A stretch of 64,000 nt of DNA, from positions 1 to 64,000 of the forward strand of contig WTXI01000043.1 of NCBI GenBank assembly GCA_022376515.1. Direction: 5' to 3'. Position numbers and translations under genes: made by a program. This stretch comes from Lactifluus volemus (lineage: Eukaryota > Basidiomycota > Agaricomycetes > Russulales > Russulaceae). Positions 10,935-23,148 of the stretch are shown one piece after another. Below the pieces are notes generated by a model. The model saw only the letters and a program-made list of their open reading frames with translations, was not told where the DNA came from and did not search any database. Position 1 is the first letter of the stretch. Each line of letters opens with the position of its first letter.

Positions 10935-12681
10935 TATCCCGCGGGCGGGGCGAGACATCATGGCATCATTCGCTGACTCGGATGGCACGAGTTGATGGAC
11001 GATTTCTACTTTATAGTAGTTTGTATTGTTCCTACAAACAAATTTACTCCACAAGCCATTGGATAGTGTGTATTAGCACGAGCCTTAAACTTATTGACTC
11101 ATTTACCAGACAAGCAAAGTTCTGTCAATGGTGACGAAGACCATGGGCTTGGAATAACTGCACGCTCGCCGTACCTACGGGCACCCCATCTCCCTCCCAA
11201 ACCTACTTCAGCTCTGAAACCGCAGACTATCCTCTCATGACGTTTCAGAACAGGCAGAGCGGGAATTGATTATTGCCCTGCGGCTCCGCTGGGAGGCCAT
11301 GCCAGTGGTTGCAAAGTATCGCCTTCAGTTTCCTATGCTACGCGCATAACGTCGGTGTTCACAATGCCGAGGCGTGACCCGACCATCGGGAGAACCTCCC
11401 ATGCCAATCGGTTGGTTGGGAGCGATGAGGGTGCTAAACGAGTTAATTAATCAATGAGAAGTAAGAATTATGTACATTATCTGTCTGTTCCATGCAAGGT
11501 TTTCCCGATAATGGCAATTAAACAAATACGTAGGTTCGGGTATTCCTTATAACCAAACCCCTCAGGGCTGGATTTTCGCTGGAGGGAGTACTACTACTAG
11601 CTTGGGGCGTCGCAGTCTGCAAGTGGGGAATAAATAAGTGGGAAAAACTTCAAATGTCATCGTGGCACGTGCAGGATCATTATTTCAAACTCAGCTAAAT
11701 AAGTTTAGTACAGATGAATAAATTGCGATACAGTAAGTAGTTAATTTGGAAGATAAGTCATACAACAAGAAAAAAAATAAGTTGTGTGCTTTGGTTGAAA
11801 GGAGAAACAAACATCACTGTTTCTGTTTCGCATAGTGGCCTCAGCAAGGCGCTAGATTTATCCAAGGTAGTAACGTATCACTATCAAAGTCCCTCGCGCC
11901 AATAATCCCAAATTTGTCCAAGACGGAGGTAAGAAGCCTCTCAACAGACTCTTGCGTACTTAAAGGACGAGAAGGCGGCGTCAGAATCATTTACCTGGTT
12001 GATTGGCAACTGAATGATGCCGGGGCGGCAGTCAGTCGCGGACTCTAAAGAAAGAAGAGAACCATGGGCTCATGAATCACCAAGTGGGTAGGTTAACTTT
12101 ATGCGGCGTATAATGTCCGTACCACTGACAGCCATCCTGAAAGAGTCCGACTTTATTCTTCCATTTTAGTCGCATATGTGGCAATGAACTACCATACAGT
12201 CACCAGAGAAGTTGGTAGCATGCGGTGCTTTGATTGCCGCACCGCCCCACGCTACCAGTTTTCTTAAACGCTGACACTGCTAGGATTAATTTCCGCGGTC
12301 CTTGCTAACCCGCGGTTCTTCCAGCAATCCACGCCGGTTCATGATGGTCTCAAGCTATCAAATACTGTATCAATAACGGAGAACCAGTGCCCATCTTGAT
12401 ATACATCAACGTATACTTTGATGTTACTGATTGACTATTCTGTTTTGTTGTTTAGTTTTGATCTACTTCCGGAAAAGGCAGGAACCTAGCAGCAGCCAAT
12501 TTTCTGGATTCCTACCTTTAGGCCTTCTTTTACGGCTTGGTGCACACTTCCCTTGTGGTGCATCAGTGATGTGTCATCTTCTACCCCATCCCTTATCTAT
12601 AAGTTGTTTTGCTGGGATCATTTGACCTTCACGGACCCTCCTCTCAGCAACCTCCACGCTGTTTTTCTCATTCACAATCCT
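10935..12681. other. Intergenic between copies B and C
   Basis: I see no supportable gene. The stretch is AT-richer around 11450-11760 and has no terminal repeats that I could pair. It is the spacer between two tandem paralogues. Confidence 0.35.
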
Positions 12682-14291
12682 ATGGCGTCGGCCTTACCCC
12701 CTATTCCTCCAAACATCGCTCATATGTAAGTGTCGTTTCTTCAGAGACCCGTCCTCGTGTGGAACCGCGCTTGACTTCTCTTCCCAGAACTGCACCCCTT
12801 GTAAGTGTACCTTTTCAGCAGGCTCACTTATTCACACACTTCTTAGCTTTTTGGAGCTCTCTTTAACTGGTGTTTATTCGGGGTTCTGGTAGTCCAGCTC
12901 TGTGAGTGCTCCTTCTTCCTCTGTGTCAGGTTTCTTATCGGGCCGTAAAGATGTGTACAGCTACAACTTCCCCGAAGATAATAAAGTTTTTAAGCTACTT
13001 GGCATGCAATTCTTCAGTCTTCACCTTTCTCTCTAACAGCTCCAATATAGTATACGGTATCTGTTTCCTTGAAACATTGCAAACAGCACTCACGGGTGCA
13101 GACCTCTATTACTGGTTCATCTCGGCTACGGTAATATGCTGCGTCTCGCCTCTCCTCATGCCAGTCCCTTCGACGTTCCCATCATTGAATCTGTGGTGTC
13201 CTTATGCGTCCAATTCTTTTTTTCGTATCGCATTTGGGTTCTCAGCATGAAACAGACCTGGTGGTTAAGCCTGGTCATCTGTCTGGTGAGTTCGTCCGAG
13301 TCACAGATGCGCTATTGTTTGATATATTTCTTTGTTACAGTTCTCCGTCGTTGAAGCAGTAGCAGCATTCACTGGCGGTATCTACGTCAGTCTCATTATG
13401 TGCATGCTGCCTTCAATCTTTCTACCCTAGCAGGCACATATCCATGGTAGATTTGCTAGTATAGCGCGGTGAGATCCATTGCGATGGTAGGACCACCTTA
13501 CTTCCAGGGTGCCCACTTAAGTGTCTTCTAACACCCTGTCACGCAGACATGGCTTACCGGGAACATGATGGCCGACTCCTCATCGCTGCCGCGATGCTTT
13601 TCTACGTAAATATGTGCCTTTCTCTTCAGATCTTGGAAACTGAACGCTTTGGTTTTCCGCAGCTACGAAGCGCAGAGAACGGGATTGCTATAACGGTGAC
13701 CATATCTTGCGGAGAGTGGTACGATTGACCATCGAGACCAACATAATGACGGGCAAGTATCATCTTTATGCATGCGCGCCAATTTGAATTCAACTCACAA
13801 ACACGCCTAGCCACCGTGGGACCGTTTCACTTGTATTGATCGCAGCATTTCCTGTGAGGGTTTCTCGACCACTGGCAGTTCCGAGCTGATCGTGTGTTAA
13901 TGTAGCACGAAATCTTCTTCACATGCCCGTAAGACCCTGTTTCTCTTCGAATCTCCACGATCTCACAACCTACCACCTCCCTCAGAACCGCTATTCTTGG
14001 AAAACTGTAAGATCACTACCTTCCACCTACCCTGCGTCTTTGTATATATACTGACAATTTGGTAGATATTCTAACACACTTCTCGTCTCGCTCAACAATC
14101 GCATTTCAACCCGTGAAACGGCGGTCGCCAGGGGATCGAGAGTCAGATCTCCACCGGATCCAGCAACCTTACACTTCTCTCCCCGCTCAGAGGGCAGCGT
14201 CGAGACAATGGTTATGCAACCGCCAGTTCCATATAAAACCGCGTCTCTAGAAGAAAACAAGGGGCACGCGAACGTGGTCATCCGTCAATGA
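12682..14291 (+). pseudogene. DUF6534-type membrane protein, copy C (several frameshifts)
   Basis: It starts MASALPPIPPNIAHM and follows the same exon plan as copies B and D, including LFGALFNWCLFGVLVVQL, TLQTALTGADLYYWFIS and the last exon from YSNTLLVSLNN to TGA at 14289-14291. Against copy D it carries at least four frame breaks: a net loss of five bases near 13000-13070, one base near 13128, one base in the helix exon near 13570, and a further change in the short exon near 13820. An in-frame stop also appears in the exon near 13440. That is more damage than in the neighbours, so I call it a probable pseudogene, with the general deletion bias of this assembly as a caveat. Confidence 0.6.
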
Positions 14292-15865
14292 CTCTTCTCT
14301 GCGCTAGTTGTTATTATTAATACTAACGCAAGCTCACCCGGAGCTGTCTCATTATTTAAATTCGGGTTGTATAGTATCGACGATATTTCCTTCGGCGAAG
14401 AGCTCGTGCCAATGTACATAATCGGTAGCATACATGACAGACATTTTGATACGTAGCGACCTTCGTTTCTACGTGTTGCATTGTATGAACACGTGGACCC
14501 TGAACCAATCCCGACTCGATACAGGCACCGACTCGGACGCCAATGATCGATCGTTGTTCCTGATAGGCTTGATCCCCTGGAACCAAGGAGATCGACCTGG
14601 CCTCTCGTCTCCTTTACAATTGCCGTAGTCGCGCCTCTCACTAACGCCGGGCCCAACTTTTTTTCCACGTACGTCTACATCTTGGACAGATGACGAACGA
14701 GAAGTTCAAACGCCTACTAGTCGCGAACCAAAAAAATAGGATGTAATGAGTGAAGTAAGGCTCGATCTTTGTGGTAAAAGGCTAAGGTGTGTGGTGCGAA
14801 ACATATCGTACTATAAGTGAGGAGAGCTAGAAGCGTCAAAATGGATCATAAATTGAAGAAGGGCACACGAAGCTGCCAATGAATAACCCGGAGCGCATGC
14901 TATTGGACCGGGTCAACCGCATGCCACATGGTTACTAGGCAAGTCATTTGCGGGTGTATCTCCGACGAAACATAAAAAGGTATGTACCAAGGGACGCCCG
15001 TGTGAAACGCCTTCCCCGTGCGTGGTTTGGATCTTGCGCCGTCGAGCCTGATCTGATCAAAACGAAAGGGTATCTTAGTCTCGTCATGGTGTGCAAATTG
15101 CGCCACCCGCAAAAGGACCAGCTATGATATTAGCAATGTAATTTCCGTGAGTTGGTCTCATCACATTCAGCTCTGGTGTATCGTAAGCGCGCGCTTCACG
15201 GCATCACCCGAACCCTGACCGGCCTGACCCTGCAAATACATGAGATCAACGGCGCCTCTCTGACCTTTGGGTTATGTGTGTACTCCACGGACCTCGAGTT
15301 TCCAAGATGAAGAGGGCGCCATATTCCAGATTGGGCGCGATCCAGATCCGACTTCAAGCGAGTCTGAGCGATGCAGCTGGATGGCAGGGTTAGACACCCG
15401 ACCTGCAAGACGGGCGTGATGAATTTCTCCCACATCGCCTCATTCTGGCTTAGACATGTGGCGTTTTTCTCCTTTTTTGATTTTCCCTCACTATCGGGTG
15501 AAGTCCATCATGATGGAAGTGGGGTACGATCAATGTCCTGGTTTTTGCTGTCACTTGGTATGTGAACACTTTGCCAACAGGATCGCCCTGTCTGATCTGT
15601 GGTTGTAGCTGCCATGCGGCAGTTGTACTGGCAGTTGACCTGGGACCACAGACCGAACTATCGGGTTGAATTGAATATTCCTGGCTTGTGTTTACATGGG
15701 TGCTGTTCCCGTTTTTGAAATCGGATGCGCCGTCATTTCCGTTATATTGTTTCTGTTACAGCACCCCACAAATACCCACCCGTCACTTTCTTGCCACCGC
15801 GTAGACATCTCTATTCTTGGTCTCGCGAGTTGTCTATCATCTGCTCATTGGAAGTCGATCAAATT
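14292..15865. other. Intergenic between copies C and D
   Basis: No gene, repeat or RNA can be supported here. Short open frames on both strands show no splice-consistent extension or known domain. The last few hundred bases presumably serve as promoter of copy D. Confidence 0.35.
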
Positions 15866-17561
15866 ATGTCCACTCTCCCTCCAATCCCTCCAAATATCGA
15901 AGAGTTGTAAGTATCACTGTCTACTGGCATGCATCCAGGTTTTCTTGACCCTCCTATCTAGAGCTGCACCCCTGGTATGTATCATAACCTCTGTGTCACC
16001 TTTGGGCTCTCACACTTTCATGGCACATAGCTTCTTGGTACCATCTGGAACTGGGCTTTGTATGGGGCATTGGTAGTCCAGCTCTGTAAGCCCCATTTCT
16101 CATGATCCTGGCCAACGTGCTCACCACTTGTGACTTGCAAAAGATGTGTACAGCTACAACTTCCCAAGAGACAAGAAGCTCATCAAGATATTGGGTGCGG
16201 GATTTCTTTACGACCTTTATCGCATCCCCTCAAACAGACTTTATGCAGTATACGGTGTATTTCTCCTCGAAACACTACAGACTGCACTTAGCGGCGCGGA
16301 TATCTACTACTGGTTCGTCTCTGGCTTCGGCAATATGGATCACCTCACTTCTCCGTATGCGTCCGCCTTTGACGTACCCATAATCGGCGCTGTTGTCTCC
16401 TTAACCGTTCAATTCTTTTTCGCATATCGTATATGGGTGCTTGGTAAGAAGGAGTCATGGTGGTTAAGTCTGTTGATCTGCTTGGTGAGTTTTACCCAGG
16501 TCCCCTGATTCTCAAGTCATGTTATCGTTCACGCAGTGCTCTTTCGTCGATGCAAGTGCGGCGTTCGCTGGGGGTACTTATGTGAGTCCCCTCCATTTTG
16601 GTTTATGTGGGACTCGACTCAACTATCGTAGACGCACGTCCGCGGGAAATTCGTGCGTGGGCAAATGCTCAAGATTCTGGCCCTGGTATGTCCATCAGGT
16701 TTTCCAGCCGAATCCATCTTGGTGAATTGCTGTGCCCGCTCAGACCTGGCTTATTGGAAATACCGTTTCGGATCTCCTGATTACCTCCGCCATGCTTTAT
16801 CACGTGAGGACATCTGATTCGGTTTCAAGCCTTCGAAGCTGATGGTTCTTTATAACTCCGCAGCTCGCCGAACGTAAGGCAAGGGATGGTCAATATAGCA
16901 GCCATGCAATAATCAGCATCGTGAGATTGACTATCGAGACCAACGTGGTGACAAGTATGTATTGTCTCTCGGTGGTTACGTTATCCCCGCTAATGCCCGT
17001 TCAGCAACTGTTAGTATTATAGCGTTGTTGATGGTGGCCATATTTCCTGTGCGTGATCTTATGTACCATTAACTCCGGTGTCTTGATTGACATGTCAACC
17101 GAAACACAGGAGAAGAATTGGTATGTGTGCCCGTAAGTGTCTCGTATTCATTTCTCTCGTTCAATTCAGTTATCTTACTAAATCACCGCTCTTCAGCACC
17201 GCCATACTTGGGAAACTGTAAGAACCAATCTGCGCTCAATGTCCGAGTACGCCGCACTCACACATGGTTCTCCCGAAAACTTGGCAGATACTCCAACACT
17301 CTCCTCGTGTCCTTCAACAATCGTGTCTCAATCCGCGATGGGGTGGGCAATCAAAGTGGAGTCATCAGATCAGGCGGCGGATCATTCCCGAGCAATACTG
17401 TTCCCTCTGATGACGCGCATATCTTGCTCGTGGATATAAAGAAGACAGTGGAGGAATCACCAATGGATAGCAAGGCGCAGGAGAGGGTCATAAGTGAGTC
17501 TGCCCCGCCCTTTCTTTTTTTCTCGTGCTCAGTACTGTGGATCCCGGGTTCTAGACATTAA
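15866..17561 (+). CDS. DUF6534-type multi-pass membrane protein, copy D (intact)
   Basis: Twelve exons can be joined with consistent phases: 15866-15906, 15962-15974, 16031-16085, 16144-16484, 16537-16581, 16632-16685, 16744-16803, 16864-16954, 17005-17048, 17110-17132, 17197-17217 and 17288-17561. The product is 353 residues. Hydrophobic helices include LLGTIWNWALYGALVVQL, SLTVQFFFAYRIWVL, WWLSLLICL, WLIGNTVSDLLITSAM and VSIIALLMVAIFP, followed by a hydrophilic tail of about 75 residues. Proteins of this type are common and expanded in Agaricomycetes and their role is unknown. A receptor-like or transport role would be speculation. It is the only complete member of the array and served as reference for the damaged copies. 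The terminal exon could end in another small intron near 17493. Confidence 0.8.
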
Positions 17562-17829
17562 ATGATCCGGCACGTCATCTGGTCCAGGTGACTTTTGATT
17601 GACGCGGTGGCACGCATGGACAGAGTTATTAATAGTTGATCTGGTTTTTCATTTCCAGCCACCGGAAAGTTATACCTACCGATCTCATTCACCTATACTG
17701 TGTATCATCATTTCGCCGCACTTTTTGGTTGTTTTGTACAAGAGTCATTTTATATATCTCATTTTCCCGAGAAACATCTCGTTTAAGGAGCTTGGTTTGT
17801 ACAAAGTAGCAGAGTAATTTTGTGAATAA

Positions 17830-19280
17830 CTAGGCAATAGCGCTCTCAAGCGCTCGTAGTTCGTCTATGTCAAGCCCTAAGTCTCCCTCACACTGTGTGG
17901 CACGCCTGGCATCCAAGAGTGTTCTCAGCGAGTCCTTCTCTGGTCCATCGAATGTCCCACGATGCGCCGACACATAAGTATGTAACAATCTACAAAGAAC
18001 AACAACAATAATAAAAGAACGGCTCGGTGTGTTGTGATGCACGCACCTCATCAGTTTCTCCGCAAGGTCGGTATCGCAGTTCTCGTCCACGTCGCCATCA
18101 GCCCCGTATGGTGTCGGCGCGGTCAGTTCTCGTACGAGAACAGGTAGCAGCCCGTGTGTGTGCAAGGCGCGCAGAGTCGCAGGTGCGGTGTTGGTCGACG
18201 AAGGGTCGGCAACCATCGATGCGTGCGAGTTTGGATGTACATTCGTCGGCGCCGCTGGAGTCGCCGGGTGGCCATCACCCTCGTGTATCACCGCCCCAGA
18301 GGAAGGGTTCGCAAGGACAGGAGTAGTACTTGGCGTGAGCAGGGTGTTGAGTAGAAAGGCTGTCTTGCGACGAACGCTGATATCCGAATCTGAGACGTTG
18401 ACGTAAGTTTGGGGTTAGGAAGGTAAAAAGGGGTATATTATGGGGAGTAGTGAGTGGTACGGTACCCGATAAGGCGCCGCGTAGAGCTTCCCAACCGCCA
18501 GCCACTTCGAATGGAGTAATAGCAGCAGCATTGTGCTTCAGCAGACCGGAGAGAGTGTATATCGCTTTGGCCCGGAGCTGTTTTGATGCGTGAGCGGATG
18601 GGGAGAGCGAGGATAGGACCGCAGGGAGCGGGTCTATGGCGAGGTACTTTTGAAAAAATCATCCCATAATCCAGTCAACAACCGGAGAGAGACCGTTTTA
18701 GTCCCTGACGCACCGATTTCTGCGCTGCCGGATTGTTTTGAACCGCCGTGCCGATAACCCAGAGTGCCTGCATTCTCATGTCATCGGAGGGAGAGGCTAA
18801 CAGGCCCTGTAGCGGTTTCCACATTCCCAGTTTTTCAAGATCTATATAGAGAAGAGATCATCAAATAAAAGTCACAATCCCGTCAGCCTGAGACGGGTTT
18901 CATCCAACACAAATGTATTTACCATTCGCATTGTCGATATTTTCTACGAGCTAGATGTTTCATGGCGACAGGGACGAACAGAAAGGTGTTGTCAGAACAT
19001 TCCAAAACAAAACACAAAGAAAGAACACAAGATAGGGACGGGAAAAGAACATTTGATTCACCATCTCAAGATCATCCAGCGCTGTCAGCCGCACATCCTC
19101 GTCAAGAGACGCGTCCTGAGCCTTCGTAAGGGCTTCCTTCATAAGTTCCGAGTCTGGCCTGCCTAGTATTGCGTCGATGATCCCTGGATCCAGGTCCGTC
19201 CTCTGTGTCAGTGGAGCGACGCCAGGAGTCGAGCCATCATTGCCTGAATTTTCGATTCCCCAACGTAAGAGACTTTGCAT
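17830..19280 (-). CDS. FES1: Hsp70 nucleotide exchange factor Fes1 (HspBP1 family)
   Basis: Fes1 is a cytosolic armadillo-repeat protein that releases ADP from Hsp70. Six exons on the - strand join in phase: 19280-19062, 18950-18923, 18841-18714, 18646-18466, 18389-18047 and 17989-17830, giving 352 residues. The start MQSLLRWGIENS is the typical family N-terminus. Further family text is DPGIIDAILGRPD, TALDDLEM, LVENIDNAN, MQALWVIGTAVQNNPAAQ, AIYTLSGLLKHN and RRKTAFLLNTLL. The C-terminal third is less conserved and carries an insertion rich in Pro, Ala and Thr. No indel is needed. It is divergent from the membrane-protein gene at 20.5 kb, and the 1.2 kb between them must hold both promoters. 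Confidence 0.93.
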
Positions 19281-20555
19281 GTCGCCTTTCTTCAAGTGCA
19301 ATACGGGCTATCGATACACCCAGGTTGTTCACAGTACTGCCAGCTTGAAGTGTTGACTGATGCAAGTCCGAGTCATATGTCATCCAGAAATATCACGTGA
19401 TCTGTGCGAAGACCCAGAACTCAGGCTTGTTCCGTCAGTTGTCGTTTTTGTTTTTGACGACAACACTTCGGTCATCTCAAATTCTCAATACGGTGCGTTC
19501 TGATTTCATGCTCTTTATAACTATGACGCTGTGATGACCCAACATTAAACCATTACTTTACCACATTCCGAATCACCCTGTGGAGTTACCTTAGATTTCA
19601 GCCTTGTCTGAGCGATTATTGCCTTTCTTTCTTTTCAGCCGCTACTACGCCGGCATTGTTCAGCTGACTGACGAACGTGCATTCTCTTTCAGGCTCTATT
19701 TTTTTTTTAGATTGGCGGATCGCTCGTTGCCAAGGGTGAGTCAAAAATCTTCCTTACATTTACGTCCACGATTCCTTAATTGCAAGATGAACCTTTTTTC
19801 GATGGGCGGACACGAACGTGTCGTGCTCTGCGATATTCTCGATGTAACGAGAATTGGGGCACAACCACTTGTTGAAATGCATCGACTACTGATTTGAAAC
19901 CTAACCGTATTTCTACCACCCCTCTCTTGTCCTTGTTGTTTGGGACCATTCGATGTAGCACGTGCTGATGATCATTGCTTGCTACAGGAACTCGTGCCAG
20001 TGTGTGTGCGCCTAGATCCTCAAACGTGTCTCTGTCCACCAATCGGCGTTTTAGGACTGAGGGATTTTGCTTGAGTTCTAGAAATTTGTACCACACTCAA
20101 CTCTACATTTGATTTCTCAATTGAATGGCTTTTATATTCGTGCAACAAACTTGAACTGCGAGGGTCCCATCTGCATCTTACACTTACATTTCAGTTTGGG
20201 GGGTCAGCTGTTTGAACTTTAAGTCAGTTGCGAACGCCAGCACTCTCACACAAAAGTCACGCTCATACCTTATTTCCCTGCACCGTACAACCTTACATCC
20301 GACCTCGGCACCGATCGCTAGATGGTCCTCTCCATTCCCCATTATTTGAACCTTCTCTTTCACGTATAAAAGTCTCTCTTTTTGATGGGTCCGGTCGATT
20401 TGGACGTCTCCTCAGGACCACAAAATCGGCGGCAGAGGTCAGTATATCGGTTTCCCACCCCTCGTTGGGGCTACGATCGAAATACGTGTACTTAGTTGAG
20501 ATTCTTTTACAAGTCAAAGGGAAAGGCCCCAGCGACATCCTCCGGTGTGTGTGCT
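19281..20555. other. Divergent intergenic region between FES1 and the next gene
   Basis: No protein-coding gene can be supported here. The region separates the FES1 start from the + strand membrane-protein gene and should carry both promoters. I could not identify a clean heat-shock element array by eye, although one would be plausible for FES1. Confidence 0.35.
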
Positions 20556-22021
20556 ATGGGCAACCGAAGACCTCTCCAAAGCGCCGATACTCAGTCATTG
20601 ACGACTGTCGGATCGAGACACTCCTACGGTACTATCGGAGAACATCAATCTGGGCGATCCTCGTTTCCCAAAAGCCGCAGCCGCGAGACGTATCGGGGTG
20701 GTCATCCTCTATTCGATGTTCCCGAAGAGATAGACGAAGATTATCTGGAAAACGCGTTGGAAGCGGATGGGCTCTACCTTGGTTCGTGTCGAGACTAAAA
20801 CCCTCACTACTGCTCATAAATCGCTCTTTGACCTCCGTCACAGGTTCTTACCATCGTCTCGTTCAAATTTACACTATTGTCCCCATCGCTTCGCTCTTGG
20901 TCTGGCTCCTCGCCGCATTATCCCGCCACTCATCTTACCCACACCCCCATCTACAACACCACACGCATTGTGCTTCCCATCACCACTCCCCGAACTTCTC
21001 CTCTCTATCTCACTATTTGCGCTCTCACACCTACTCAACCCATCCCTATTCATGCTCGCTGGTGTAATATTACCTCATCCAACTGCGCAGAGCGTACTAG
21101 GGACAGCGCTGCATGTATTCCTACGCAACGCACTTCGCACTGCCGCTTTCCCTACGCTAGGACTCTCCCTCCCCGGTGGCATCGCGACCTTCCGTGCGCC
21201 TGCATTCTGGCACGCTTGGTGGCTCGCTCTGGGTTGGTCCCTCGCCGAGGTCGCCGCTGGCGTTGCGCAAGGATACGAGACGCTCACCTTGTATCGCGAC
21301 GCCCTCATACCCGAAGGCCGTGCGCGCGAAATTGTGACATCGGCGGTGACGGCTCCAGCCTGGGAGCCAAAAAATAATCGGAATGAGAGTTCGAGCCCGC
21401 CGCGGGCCGCGGACGAGCGGTTGCGGGAGAGCCTGAGTCGGGGCGAGGACGGGGGGATGAGCATGGACATTTCTGGATCCCCTGTACGAGGACGGCGACT
21501 AGAGCCGTCGTTTACTTCAATACAGATCGGGAACGACGCCGAGACGCAACTCGAGGTGGATCGTGACTTTGACGAACTTGTCGCGGTCAAAGCGCGCGAG
21601 GAGCTCGAAGACCTTTACGGGTTTGCCCCCATTGTGAGTTTTAAACTGGTCGATGAAGGATCAGTTATTGATAGTAACCCCTTGGAAATTGCAGCGCGTG
21701 CCCGTCTTCGTCTTGTCTTTGCTGCGCGTCGCGTCGATATTGTTGTCCCTCGGCTTTGTCCTACTCCTCTCAGCGGGGTACCTCACCTCGCCCCTCGCCT
21801 CGCCTCCTGCTGCAGAAGATACAACGATTCCACCATCATGGTCTAACGGTATGTTCTGGGGCACTTTTGCCTGTGTCTGTAGTATCAACTGGGCTCTATC
21901 TCTACTACACACCCCGGCGTTTTTACCCCGCGTGGGCATTCATGTTGTGGCATACCTCGGGTTCCTTATCGGATTGGGGTCATTGTTCGCAGGGCTTGGC
22001 ATGTGGGGAGTGTTAAGTTGA
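20556..22021 (+). CDS. Conserved fungal multi-pass membrane protein (one apparent frameshift)
   Basis: Exon 1 (ATG at 20556, MGNRRPLQSADTQSL) is polar with an acidic patch, DVPEEIDEDYLENALEADG, and is joined by an intron ending near 20843. Then come helices IYTIVPIASLLVWLLAAL, ELLLSISLFALSHLLNPSLF and FWHAWWLALGWSLAEVAAG, a disordered Ser/Arg-rich loop, and DLYGFAPI. A phase-0 intron (21634-21694) leads to a last exon with LLRVASILLSLGFVLLLS, FACVCSINWALSLL and VVAYLGFLIGLGSLFAG. The frame breaks between helices 1 and 2. One extra C in the C5 run at 20944-20948 would restore it. I recognise the general type as an uncharacterised fungal membrane protein but cannot name it. The start could be further upstream. 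Confidence 0.7.
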
Positions 22022-23148
22022 GATGGGGAGAAATGGGAAGTGGGTAATGAAAAACAGAGTGTTTTTTTTTTATGTTTTTACGAGAAGTTCATCTGATCAA
22101 TCTGTACCTGTATCATGTCACGTCAAGGTCTTGCATTTTTCATACTTTTGCTTTATTCGCTTTCAGGACTGCGAGTGTTTCACATACTGTACCAGTCCTG
22201 GAAAGTTGGTGCTGTATGCAAGATGGCAATTCAGAATCGAAAGAGGTAAGAAATGTGATGTATCACGCATGCCTGGCGCGTGAGGCGCGTGAGAGTCCAA
22301 GATCGCCATGACTACGGCGGCGCGTCCGTAGCTTTTTTTGGGATGTACACACCAGTACGCATGTTTGGAACAACCAGCTTTTTTCCTCAGATCAGACCCC
22401 GGTACGGCGGTGCGCAGTCCTTATGGGTCATGGGAAAAGGTGTGCGGATAAGCTCCTGTGGCTTGATCTCATTTGACGCTGATATGATAGAACCCGTCGG
22501 TCTACACCACCCAGAATTTTCAATGTCACTGGCAGGCGCAATATACCTCATACCCATCACAGAATCTTGAATGGATCGTTATTTGCAACTTACCAAAAGT
22601 CATCGCGTCACGAAAAAAAAAAGAGGGGGGCAATCTCGTATGCGACGGCTACTACGGCCACTAGTACCTCTTACGATCGCGCGGGTTCCTTGCGGACACT
22701 TACCCGACGCGGAACAAGACCACGAAGGTTCATTCCGGCTTGCTGCACCTCTCTCTGCAACAGATACAGTATTCGTGATGCATTTTCATCGAAGAATGAG
22801 CTGATTTTGATTGCGGCGGCCATAAAGCAAGTCGACCTTGCCTTTTTCCTTTCCCTCAGCCACGCCATGGGTCACGTATAAACCTGACCATTCCATCATT
22901 CATCATTACGTAATCCCACGTTTCCTTTTTCTGATGCGACTGTTCACGCGAGGATGGACAGCCCATGCCACCCCTCAAAAGTGAAAGAATGGGGTTCTTG
23001 ACATCAACGGCCATCATTTGAGCGTATTCTCATGTCGACGCCGCATCTATAGCCCCGTGCGTGAATTGGTATCCCAACGCGCCGTTTTGTCTACCATCTG
23101 TAGATTTTTTTTTGCGCTCCCCCCCCTCGTTCTGCAAACGCTATCAAC
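22022..23148. other. Intergenic; weak - strand candidate only
   Basis: The only hint of coding is a - strand frame at 22868-22671, which contains MAAAIKISSFFDENAS and RGLVPRR next to a possible GTAAGT donor. I cannot assign it or find partner exons with confidence. The rest shows nothing. Confidence 0.25.

Noticed and set aside
20877..21590. Arg/Pro-rich frames on both strands of the membrane-protein gene
   Set aside because: They are shadows of the real exon. Only the frames with transmembrane helices fit the splice sites.
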